From: CAYNJF01 sp964351745
GTDB lineage: Bacteria > Pseudomonadota > Gammaproteobacteria > Berkiellales > Berkiellaceae
Direction: 5' to 3'
NCBI GenBank assembly: GCA_964351745.1
Contig: CAYGPI010000022.1
Span: forward strand, 1-30,413
Length of the DNA: 30,413 nt
Below the pieces are notes generated by a model. The model was given only the letters and a program-made list of their open reading frames with translations, ran no database searches and was not told the DNA's origin. Below are positions 1 through 7,260 of this stretch, piece after piece. A program made the translations under genes and the position numbers. The stretch's first letter is position 1. Every line of letters starts with the position of its first letter.

Positions 1-180
1 GAATTGCTGAATAGCAAGACCTACGCCTAATCCAAATTGCTCAGAAGGAGTGAGGGGGTTATTTTCTAGACTTTTCCAAGCATTTGCTCTGCTAAGTCCC
101 TCTGTATTAAAGAAAGTGAAACTTTCATGCGTCAAAGGACCTTGAGGAGCACTTTTTTTAGAGGGTAAGGTATGCAGCAT
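1..180 (-). CDS. Hypothetical protein, N-terminal part only
   Basis: An open frame of 60 codons runs from an ATG at 178-180 leftwards off the edge of the window without a stop. A GGAG lies about seven bases upstream of the ATG (minus strand, near 187-192), a good ribosome binding site, so the start is convincing. The visible N terminus begins MLHTLPSKKSAPQGPL and later reads LTPSEQFGLGVGLAIQQF. I do not recognise a family, and there is no signal peptide or membrane segment. The gene is divergent from the thioesterase gene at 524. Function cannot be assigned from this fragment. Confidence 0.6.
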   Translation of the reverse strand, partial: MLHTLPSKKSAPQGPLTHESFTFFNTEGLSRANAWKSLENNPLTPSEQFGLGVGLAIQQF

Positions 181-523
181 GGTAATCTCCGGGGCTCTTT
201 GCTTTGCCTTTGTTTGGGTAAGAATAGTCGCTATTTATTGAAGTGTGACAGTTTTCTTGCTAATAAGGTTCATTTTAAGTGTACCTCCACATCTTTGGAA
301 AATTCAATCTTAACTTGGGATCTTTAGCTATCGGTTGCGCATTGTTCTTTTAACTAGTGTTAATATATAAGGGCAGGAATATATTGCTTATTGACCTCAG
401 ATTAGAGGTGTTCAATTTTTGACCATCTAGGGTAAATCGATAAAAACTTAGACAGTTGTTGAGTACTGGTATGGTTATATACAAAATTGTCCACAGAAAT
501 TGTGAATAAAATTGGAGTAACTA
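181..523. other. Divergent intergenic region without a recognised gene
   Basis: This 343-base AT-rich stretch separates a minus-strand partial gene from a plus-strand thioesterase gene and must carry promoters for both. A plausible plus-strand -10-like sequence TAATAT lies at 361-366, but no well-spaced -35 box accompanies it, so I do not call a promoter. The short open frame antisense at 402-587 has no family resemblance or ribosome binding site and overlaps the thioesterase start. I see no RNA gene here. Confidence 0.5.
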
Positions 524-988
524 ATGGATCAAGAAAGCTTACAAGATAAGTACGCTCCTCATAACGCTTGCTTTGGGTGTGGGCCATCTAACAAGCTTGG
601 CTTACAACTTAAAAGCTGTGCTGAGCTAGATAATGTGAAAGCAGTATGGTCGCCAAAGCCGCATCATGAAGCCTTCCCAGGGGTTCTCAATGGAGGGATT
701 ATCGGCACACTGCTTGATTGTCATGCGAATTGGTCAGCGGCTTATTTTTTAATGAAGAGCGCCAAGCTAGAAACGCCACCTTGCACGGTGACAGCTTATT
801 TTAATGTATCTCTTAAGCGACCAACGCCAACAGATAGAGCTTTAAGATTGAGTTCAGAGCTTATTGAGCTTAAAAGTGATCGAGCGAAAATCATGGCATA
901 TTTATATGCTGACGATGATTTATGTGCTCAATGTGAAGGGCTGTTTGTCGCAGTTAAGCCTGGGCATCCTGCCTATCACCGATGGTAA
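524..988 (+). CDS. PaaI-like hotdog-fold thioesterase
   Basis: This 154-residue protein has the layout of the PaaI/acyl-CoA thioesterase group of hotdog-fold proteins. The N-terminal block HNACFGCGPSNKLGL (residues 13-27), with a CxxC pair, and the block FPGVLNGGIIGTLLD (51-65) are typical; the conserved Asp65 at the head of the central helix is the usual general acid/base. Such enzymes hydrolyse acyl-CoA thioesters in the cytoplasm. Length is normal for the family. The ATG at 524 is preceded by GGAG around 511-514. The gene stands alone, divergent from the partial gene at the window start and 114 bases before a Nudix gene on the same strand. Substrate is unknown. Confidence 0.85.
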   Translation: MDQESLQDKYAPHNACFGCGPSNKLGLQLKSCAELDNVKAVWSPKPHHEAFPGVLNGGIIGTLLDCHANWSAAYFLMKSAKLETPPCTVTAYFNVSLKRPTPTDRALRLSSELIELKSDRAKIMAYLYADDDLCAQCEGLFVAVKPGHPAYHRW

Positions 989-1102
989 GGCTTTGCTATG
1001 ATTTTTAGTAAAAGGCTATTCCTTAGCCCCTTATAAAATATTGGTGAGACTCAGATTTTGGGTTAAAATCCATATTTGACTATTTCCTAAAAGGTAGCAG
1101 AC

Positions 1103-1807
1103 GTGTCCTATAAAAAAGAACTGATTGCAGGCAAGATAAAGGAGCTTCTTGAAAGGGACAAATCTCCCAAAGTAGGTTTGAAACCTAAAGGTAAAAGTTT
1201 TTCATGGTTGAAGTGGGCGACTGATATCCAAGGGATAGCGCAAAATGGGCTAACTTATGCCAAAGATCCATTTGATATTGAGCGTTATCATGCTTTACAG
1301 GATATTGCCTCTGAAATGATAGCTCATCAAAGTCACCATAAACATACAACCATTAAGACTTTATTTGAAAAGGAAAGGTGGCATGCCACGCCAAAACTTG
1401 ATGTTCGTGGTGCTATTTTCAAGCAAGATGAAGTTTTATTGGTAGAGGAGCTTGATGGCGATTGGAGCCTGCCAGGCGGCTGGTGTGACGTTAATCATTC
1501 ACCTGGTGATGCCGTTGTAAAAGAGATCTTAGAAGAAACGGGATTTGAATCTAAAATCATTAAACTGACAGGGATGCTTGATAAGTTAAAACATGAGCAC
1601 CCCCCGCAGCTCCCTCATGCTTGTAAATGCTTTTTTCTATGTGAGATCACAGGTGGCGAAGCAAAGCCTAGTCTTGAAACGACTCAAGTTCAATTTTTTA
1701 AGCTAAGTGATTTGCCAAATATCTCATTGCATCGAGTCACAGCAGCACAAATTAATCGCTGCTATGAACACTATTTAAATCTGGATTTGCCTACAGATTA
1801 TGATTAA
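1103..1807 (+). CDS. Nudix hydrolase with N-terminal NUDIX_N_2-type extension
   Basis: This 234-residue protein has an N-terminal helical extension of about 95 residues followed by a Nudix domain. The Nudix box (residues 126-148) contains KEILEETGF, keeping the metal-binding Glu pair 144-145, but two signature positions differ from GX5EX7REUXEEXGU: the first Glu is His132 and the Arg is Lys140. Relatives with this extension are annotated as ADP-ribose or nucleoside-diphosphate-linked pyrophosphatases. Translation starts at GTG 1103, with AAAAGG about eight bases upstream; no ATG is nearby. The 3' end overlaps the convergent gene at 1804 by four bases. The family is certain; substrate is not. 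Confidence 0.85.
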   Translation: MSYKKELIAGKIKELLERDKSPKVGLKPKGKSFSWLKWATDIQGIAQNGLTYAKDPFDIERYHALQDIASEMIAHQSHHKHTTIKTLFEKERWHATPKLDVRGAIFKQDEVLLVEELDGDWSLPGGWCDVNHSPGDAVVKEILEETGFESKIIKLTGMLDKLKHEHPPQLPHACKCFFLCEITGGEAKPSLETTQVQFFKLSDLPNISLHRVTAAQINRCYEHYLNLDLPTDYD

Positions 1808-3471
1808 AGGTCAAAGCGGACTTTTTTTCTTTTTGCCGTGCCACTTGACTCAGCTTTGCTAGCATCGGTTGAAGATCTTGGATCTCTACGTATTAAAATA
1901 GGTTTGGGTAGAGGCTTTGCCTGCGGTTTGACTTTATCTTTAAATGCTAGCAGGTAGTGATTGTACGCTGCTGGGTTTTGGGCTTGCAAAGCTCGAAGTT
2001 CGCCAGCGATAAAATCAGCACTTTTAATTTCAGATGTCTTTAATGCAACGGATAAATGAAACTGCACTGCGATGGTTGGAATAGCTGTGCGAAGGTCATC
2101 GATTTGAAAGGCTAAAACTTCTGGATTAAACTTTGCCAGTGCGTGCAATTGCTCAACTATCTTGTTAACACTGTCTTGAGAAAATGTGTCATCAAAATTC
2201 ATTAGAACATCACCGTTAATGGCTTGGCATCTTCGGTAAGCTTCAGGGTTGAATCTTTCAAGTAGTTTCCAAACGCTAGGTACTTCTTTGTTAAAAGCAA
2301 GTTCAAATCGAGCTTTGAGAGTAACTAATATGTCTGTTTGCTGATCTTTTGACAGATCTTGATTTAGCGCAACGGCTAAAACACCTTGCAGTAAGTGATC
2401 TTGCAGCTCCAGACCAATCTGCTCTACGGTCTTTTCCTCAACCATGGTCATGAGTTCAATATCATGAACATCGACATGGTGTTTATTTAGAAGTAAGACT
2501 TCGAGTTCGTTAATTTTTTCTAGTGCGCCTTCGCTTAAAGCTTGCTGATAGTCTTGAAGACATTGCATTCTTTCTCTTAAGAGCATGTTTTTGGGTGCCC
2601 CAAGTTTCTTATGCCACTGTTGAGCAAAAGCGATTTCGGTAGCAATCATGCCTAAAAAAATGGCCCACTCCGGTAAAGGTAAAAGTGTTAATGCCGTTGT
2701 TGGCACTGATAACAAAGCTAAATCTGAAAGAGCTGAATATAAAATTTCTCTTGCCTTGTTCGTATGACCATAATGATAGGCACTATAAGATTTAAGGCTA
2801 TCTCCAGCGACTTTGATCAAAGGAAGTCTTTTTATAGGGGAGCCAGAAGTATCTAGTCTAGCAGTCATTTGGTATAACTTAGTCATAAATGAAACATGAG
2901 CTAAGTTGAGAGAGTCGTCACGTAGTTTTTCATTGTGCTTTAAATATGCTTTGACTAATTTTGCAAGTTCAGGCTTAGAGAAATTACTAATAGTGCTTTC
3001 TAGATTTTGTGCTGTTGCCAAGGTTTTAATGAGATCATGTGTTTGCTCATCGAGATCTTGTAGATTTGCTCTGTATTGAAAGGCCCGACGAGCAAAATAA
3101 GTTAAACTCTTATGATGTGGTTGGGCTTTCTTTGAGCTTGTATCAGTTTTTTCTGAGGTTAGTCTTTCTAGAAAATCAGGTACGCTTAAGGCAATATGTG
3201 AATGAACAGCAAAACCTATCATCTCTTTGACATAAAAGAGATGATGAAGATTTGGAAGCACATAAGAAAAAGTGGGTTTTATCCCGTAATTAAATAAACC
3301 TGAAGCTATCGGTTGCACAACATTGTGATAGGTTGGGAGTACGCCATAGTCAATGACATTGTAAGCTGTGTTTGCAGCAAAATCACAAACAGGGCTCACA
3401 AGATAATCACTTGCAAAAGTAGCAGCTTGTGAAAACCAACTTATGTTGGATGGATCTGAGCCTGTTAGCAT
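1804..3471 (-). CDS. Large hypothetical protein with one hydrophobic region (possible effector)
   Basis: This 555-residue protein matches no family that I recognise. The N-terminal 90 residues are aromatic and weakly repetitive (variants of DYxVxPxxxF and YGIKPTF). A hydrophobic region at about residues 248-284 could form a membrane hairpin, and the middle and C-terminal parts look helical. The tail (about 525-555) is Lys/Arg/Ser-rich and ends KRKKVRFDL. Large lineage-restricted proteins of this kind near ankyrin genes in Legionellales are often secreted effectors, but nothing here proves that. The ATG at 3469-3471 has only a weak purine-rich ribosome site (AAGAGAAG). The gene is divergent from the one at 3690 and its 3' end overlaps the Nudix gene by four bases. 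Confidence 0.7.
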   Translation of the reverse strand: MLTGSDPSNISWFSQAATFASDYLVSPVCDFAANTAYNVIDYGVLPTYHNVVQPIASGLFNYGIKPTFSYVLPNLHHLFYVKEMIGFAVHSHIALSVPDFLERLTSEKTDTSSKKAQPHHKSLTYFARRAFQYRANLQDLDEQTHDLIKTLATAQNLESTISNFSKPELAKLVKAYLKHNEKLRDDSLNLAHVSFMTKLYQMTARLDTSGSPIKRLPLIKVAGDSLKSYSAYHYGHTNKAREILYSALSDLALLSVPTTALTLLPLPEWAIFLGMIATEIAFAQQWHKKLGAPKNMLLRERMQCLQDYQQALSEGALEKINELEVLLLNKHHVDVHDIELMTMVEEKTVEQIGLELQDHLLQGVLAVALNQDLSKDQQTDILVTLKARFELAFNKEVPSVWKLLERFNPEAYRRCQAINGDVLMNFDDTFSQDSVNKIVEQLHALAKFNPEVLAFQIDDLRTAIPTIAVQFHLSVALKTSEIKSADFIAGELRALQAQNPAAYNHYLLAFKDKVKPQAKPLPKPILIRRDPRSSTDASKAESSGTAKRKKVRFDL

Positions 3472-3689
3472 ATGGAAGCTTCTCTTGGGAATAAAGTTAC
3501 ATTGAAAGCAATTGTATTAGTCAACCAACTTTTTATCTACTCGTTTCAGATGGACTTGCATGTTTAGCGGATGTTTTGAGTCATAAGCCGTGTATCTACA
3601 GTGATAATAGGTATAAATGTTGCACATGCATGTCTTCTGTCTTTTGGTAAATGTGTCATAATGGATAATAAATTCGGAGAAATAGTGAA

Positions 3690-4181
3690 GTGATAGCTCA
3701 ACAACAAGGCTCTATATTGAAAGGGTTTATTATTTACATAGCTGTTTCTATGGGGATACTGTTCGCAATAGTCACGATTTCTAGAAAAATTACAACACCA
3801 CTTGAGAGCACCACGAATAGTTTTTTCTCGGCCCTCAAAGATAAGAATGTTGTTCGTGCCTATTCTATGTTGTCTGTGCGTCTCCAAAGTCAGACCTCAC
3901 GTAAAGAGTTCAATGAATACATAAAGCATTACAACTTTACTAGTTATGCCAATAGCAGTTGGCATACAGTTCAAGAGAAAGACGAGTGGGGCAAGGTTAT
4001 CGGGACAATACAGCTAGATAGCGGACTTTTGGTGCCTATGGAGATACAATTCCATTATGAGAAAGTCGATCCTTCAGAGGCTTTTGATAATATCATTGAA
4101 ATAGGTAACTTGCCTTTCGTAGATAAAATAAAAGGTTGGAAACTAGATAAAATTATCTTCCTTAATGCTGAGCAAGAATAA
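3690..4181 (+). CDS. Single-pass membrane protein of unknown function (DUF4864-like appearance)
   Basis: The 163-residue product has one N-terminal membrane anchor (about residues 10-30) followed by a soluble domain. The segment FFSALKDKNVVRAYSML resembles the opening helix of small NTF2/SnoaL-like domains such as DUF4864, which would place the domain outside the inner membrane; this resemblance is only by eye. The start is GTG at 3690: an in-frame stop lies at 3669, and CGGAGA at 3675-3680 gives a good ribosome site. The antisense open frame across 3564-3887 has no support. It is followed by a convergent gene five bases away. Confidence 0.65.
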   Translation: MIAQQQGSILKGFIIYIAVSMGILFAIVTISRKITTPLESTTNSFFSALKDKNVVRAYSMLSVRLQSQTSRKEFNEYIKHYNFTSYANSSWHTVQEKDEWGKVIGTIQLDSGLLVPMEIQFHYEKVDPSEAFDNIIEIGNLPFVDKIKGWKLDKIIFLNAEQE

Positions 4182-4186
4182 GATAT

Positions 4187-4540
4187 TTATATTTTTACTT
4201 TATATGTTCCTTTGGGTTGCTGTGAGATTGAGGCCTGGAATTCCGGTTTAACCTTGATAGTAAAGTCTTCTCTAGCTTGTGACGCAAAAGCTGGCTCAGA
4301 TAATGAGACGGGATTGCTACAATCATAGTAGTAGGAAGTAAAATATTCTGCCAAGTTCATGGCCGTACGAAGGCGTATATGCTCTTTAGCCCCATCTAAC
4401 GCTGAACCAACGGCTTCAATGAACCCACGAACCCTATCAAGCGTTAGGATTGGATTCTTCCAAGAGGGCTGAATCAGTAATAGCTGATTTTGCTCTGGAT
4501 CATATGGATTGAATGGTGGTAGCGGTTTCTCTTTACTCAT
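4187..4540 (-). CDS. Small hypothetical protein
   Basis: A 117-residue soluble protein beginning MSKEKPLPPFNPYDPEQN, with a Pro-rich start, a helical middle (LDRVRGFIEAVGSALDGAKE) and a beta-rich C terminus ending GTYKVKI. I do not recognise a family. The start ATG is at 4538-4540; the upstream sequence is AT-rich with only a weak AAGTAAA ribosome site. It converges with the membrane-protein gene ending at 4181 and is divergent from argS. Kept as real because the frame fills the gap between two genes and has balanced composition. Confidence 0.6.
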   Translation of the reverse strand: MSKEKPLPPFNPYDPEQNQLLLIQPSWKNPILTLDRVRGFIEAVGSALDGAKEHIRLRTAMNLAEYFTSYYYDCSNPVSLSEPAFASQAREDFTIKVKPEFQASISQQPKGTYKVKI

Positions 4541-4666
4541 AGCAAATTTTACTTAAAATAATGGCGTTTCGCTATTTTACCAGAACCAGATGAGAAACCC
4601 AACCAACATAAGTTTTTATGTCAGTTTCTGGCCACCACTTATCGCGGCGCCATAGGTTTTATGAAT

Positions 4667-4695
4667 TTGGGATCTACCTGTAATTTTGCTAAAAT
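4667..4695 (+). promoter_or_regulatory. Probable sigma-70 promoter of argS
   Basis: A -35 box TTGGGA (4667-4672), a 17-base spacer and a -10 box TAAAAT (4690-4695) precede argS. The -10 is extended by TG at 4687-4688 (TGCTAAAAT), which strengthens the call. Transcription would begin near 4702, about 30 bases before the argS ATG. Confidence 0.55.
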
Positions 4696-4732
4696 CTCAC
4701 CTTATCCATTCTAGAAGCTATTCACCCAAAAT

Positions 4733-6493
4733 ATGAAAACCCTTAAAAATCAAATCCGCTTATTGTTTGTGGAAGCCTTTGAAGTGGCTTTCCCTGGTGT
4801 TTCAGTTCGAGTTGATGTGACTCGCTCGACCAAAGCTGAATTTGGACACTATCAATGCAACAGCGCCATGTCGTTGGCTAAACCTCTAAAAATGGCTCCG
4901 CGTAAAATTAGCGAAGTACTGGTCGAAACGTTAGAGAAGCAAAGCTTAGGCCATCCTCGTGATTTCATAAAGAAATTGGAGATAGCAGGTCCTGGCTTTA
5001 TCAATATTTGGGTTGATGAATCTTTTCTTTCAAAAGAATGCAATCGTATGCAAGAAAATGCATTGCTCATTGAGTTAGAAGATAAGCCTCAAAGAATCAT
5101 TGTCGATTTTTCATCTCCTAATATTGCTAAAGAAATGCATGTTGGGCATCTTCGATCAACCATTATAGGTGACAGCATTTGCCGTATGTTTGAATATATG
5201 GGCCATGATGTCTTAAGGCTTAACCATATCGGAGACTGGGGCACTTCATTTGGCATGCTCATCGCTTACTTAAAGTTGGAAGTTGGATTGCCGAAATTTG
5301 AAAAGGAGAAGGTTAGTTTAGGGGATCTCGTTGGTTGGTATAAAGCTTCAAAACAAAAATTTGATGAAGATGCTTCTTTTAAGAAAATATCTCAGCAAGA
5401 AGTTGTCAAGTTGCAAGGTGGCGATCAGGAAAACTTAGCTTTATGGCAGATGATTTGCACTATCAGTGAAAGAGCATACAGAACTATCTATCAGTGCTTA
5501 GATGTCAAGATTCTGGATAGAGGCGAGTCCTTCTACAACCAGACATTACCGGATGTGGTTATGGCATTGGAAGAGCAAGGGATGGTTGAAGTATCTGATG
5601 GCGCAAAATGTGTATTCCCAGAAGGTTACACAAATCGAGATGGTGAAAGGCTGCCGTTTATGATCCAAAAGTCTGATGGTGGGTATAACTATGCGACAAC
5701 AGATTTAGCGGCGATTAGGCAAAGAGCCAATGAAGAGCATGGTGAGCGCTTGATATATGTCACAGATGGAGGGCAGGCAACCCATTTTGCGATGTTATTT
5801 GACGTCGCTAAAAAAGCTAAGTTTTATGATTCAGCCCGCACGACATGTGAGCATGTGCCTTTTGGCTTGGTATTAGGTCCTGATGGTAAGAAATTTAAGA
5901 CTAGATCTGGAGAGACCGAAAAACTTATTGATTTGCTAAACACGGCTGTTGATAAAGCAGAAGCCATGCTTCGTTTGCGTATGACGGACAGAGATGAAAG
6001 CCTATCTGATGATGAGCTTAAAGACTTAGCGCAAGTCATGGGTATTGGTGCTGTTAAATATGCCGATCTATCGTGTAATCGAACAAATGACTACATGTTT
6101 AGTTATGAACGAATGCTAAAGTTTGAAGGCAACACGGCTGCATTTTTGCTTTATTCATATGTCAGAATTTTTGGTATTAAGAGAAAAATTAAAAATTCAG
6201 AGAATCTACTGACCCAAAGCAAAATAGAATTGAAAGAGCCTAGTGAAATTCATCTTGGATTACATTTATGCCAGTGGTTTGAAACATTGGAATCTGTATC
6301 TGTCGATTTGATGCCTAATCGCTTAAGTGATTACCTCTACGAGCTTGCAGAAAAATTTAATGCTTTTTTTAGAGATTGTCGAGTGGAAGGGATTAGTGAG
6401 CAGAATGAGCGACTCAAGCTCTGTGATTTAACAGCTCAAGTACTAGCTAAAGGTTTATCAATACTAGGTTTAAAAACTACAGAGCGGATGTAG
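4733..6493 (+). CDS. argS: Arginyl-tRNA synthetase
   Basis: Charges tRNA-Arg with arginine in the cytoplasm. The 586-residue length is normal for bacterial ArgS. The N-terminal additional domain (about 1-110) is followed by the class I catalytic core with HVGH (136-139, the HIGH motif) inside SPNIAKEMHVGHLRST. The KMSKS-equivalent loop reads KKFKTRSG (386-393), as usual for this family, and a helical anticodon-binding C-terminal domain follows (about 465-586, including YVRIFGIKRKI). The ATG at 4733 lacks a strong Shine-Dalgarno but fits the family N terminus. It appears to be transcribed alone from the promoter at 4667. Confidence 0.97.
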   Translation: MKTLKNQIRLLFVEAFEVAFPGVSVRVDVTRSTKAEFGHYQCNSAMSLAKPLKMAPRKISEVLVETLEKQSLGHPRDFIKKLEIAGPGFINIWVDESFLSKECNRMQENALLIELEDKPQRIIVDFSSPNIAKEMHVGHLRSTIIGDSICRMFEYMGHDVLRLNHIGDWGTSFGMLIAYLKLEVGLPKFEKEKVSLGDLVGWYKASKQKFDEDASFKKISQQEVVKLQGGDQENLALWQMICTISERAYRTIYQCLDVKILDRGESFYNQTLPDVVMALEEQGMVEVSDGAKCVFPEGYTNRDGERLPFMIQKSDGGYNYATTDLAAIRQRANEEHGERLIYVTDGGQATHFAMLFDVAKKAKFYDSARTTCEHVPFGLVLGPDGKKFKTRSGETEKLIDLLNTAVDKAEAMLRLRMTDRDESLSDDELKDLAQVMGIGAVKYADLSCNRTNDYMFSYERMLKFEGNTAAFLLYSYVRIFGIKRKIKNSENLLTQSKIELKEPSEIHLGLHLCQWFETLESVSVDLMPNRLSDYLYELAEKFNAFFRDCRVEGISEQNERLKLCDLTAQVLAKGLSILGLKTTERM

Positions 6494-6501
6494 AGCATCC
6501 G
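6485..6501 (+). other. Small hairpin over the argS stop codon
   Basis: CGGATG and CATCCG form a perfect six-base inverted repeat whose loop TAGAG contains the argS TAG stop (6491-6493). There is no following T-run, so it is not a standard intrinsic terminator. It may be chance or an mRNA 3' structure. Confidence 0.25.
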
Positions 6502-6604
6502 ACACTAGACAATCTCTGACACGGATGATGGACTTTATATCCGATGAAGTCTGATTGAGATTGGTTTAAAATCAAGGTGCAATCATGGATGATTGGAGAC
6601 TAAT

Positions 6605-7225
6605 ATGGTAGCGCAATATGCCCATCACTTTGATTTTTGGGGCTTGATTTTTGATACTGTGACAACAAAAGTTGTTAAAGCTATTGCCCATGGGGATATA
6701 GCTCATCTTCAAAAGTTGCTTGACAAGCTTGATCTTAAAACAGTCAACGACTTTCGTTTTGGGCCTGGCTGGGGTTTTTTGCACTATGCTGCTCTTTTAG
6801 GCCAAGATGACGCTCTTAGGGCTCTGATTGATCATCATGCAAATGTTAATATTAAAACTTCTTGCCATGAGACTCCTTTGTTTATGGCTGTGCGTCATAA
6901 ACATTTATCCTCAGTCAAGTATTTGTTAGCACATCAGGCAGATCCAAAATTGTGTGCGTCTTCAGTAGAGGTGAATGGCTTAATCTTTAAAAATATATCA
7001 CCGATGTATTTAGCAGGTATCATGCGTGAAATAGACATTCAAAGTTACATTGGCTCCTTTCTTAGGGACGCTAATATTAAGTGCAACGATTCCTTGGAGA
7101 AGAGCAAAGTATTCTCAAGCTTACCTATCTTACAGAGATATCATGCTCATCAAAACTCTTCTACTCCACGCGAAGATATGAATCAAGCTTTAGTGCAAGC
7201 TAAAAGACTTGCACCGGTTGCCTAA
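6605..7225 (+). CDS. Ankyrin-repeat protein, small
   Basis: A 206-residue protein with about three ankyrin repeats: a helical lead-in with VVKAIAHGDIAHLQKLLD, then GWGFLHYAALLGQDDALRALIDHHANVN and HETPLFMAVRHKHLSSVKYLLAHQADP. The C-terminal 80 residues are not ankyrin-like. Ankyrin repeats bind proteins, and in Legionellales they are common in secreted effectors, but no secretion signal is visible. I place the start at ATG 6605, not the TTG at 6593, because GGAG (6595-6598) sits six bases before the ATG and would lie inside the gene if the TTG were used. A hairpin overlaps the stop codon. Confidence 0.8.
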   Translation: MVAQYAHHFDFWGLIFDTVTTKVVKAIAHGDIAHLQKLLDKLDLKTVNDFRFGPGWGFLHYAALLGQDDALRALIDHHANVNIKTSCHETPLFMAVRHKHLSSVKYLLAHQADPKLCASSVEVNGLIFKNISPMYLAGIMREIDIQSYIGSFLRDANIKCNDSLEKSKVFSSLPILQRYHAHQNSSTPREDMNQALVQAKRLAPVA

Positions 7226-7260
7226 AGGTGCTCCACCATCATGGTGGAGCACCTTGTTTA
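7225..7260 (+). terminator. Strong hairpin, probable terminator between convergent genes
   Basis: A perfect 14-base inverted repeat with a three-base loop (arms 7225-7238 and 7242-7255, AAGGTGCTCCACCA and its complement) follows the ankyrin gene. The trailing sequence TTGTTTA is only partly U-rich, so termination may be imperfect. It lies just beyond the end of the minus-strand serA-type gene at 7258. Confidence 0.65.

Noticed and set aside
402..587. Minus-strand 61-codon open frame before the thioesterase
   Set aside because: Overlaps the thioesterase start on the other strand and has no ribosome site or family resemblance.
3620..3662. Promoter TTGCAC ... CATAAT before the gene at 3690
   Set aside because: The two boxes are about 31 bases apart, and no better -35 lies at proper spacing.
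3564..3887. Minus-strand 107-codon open frame
   Set aside because: Antisense to the better-supported membrane-protein gene at 3690; composition (many His, Arg, Cys) looks like an antisense artefact.
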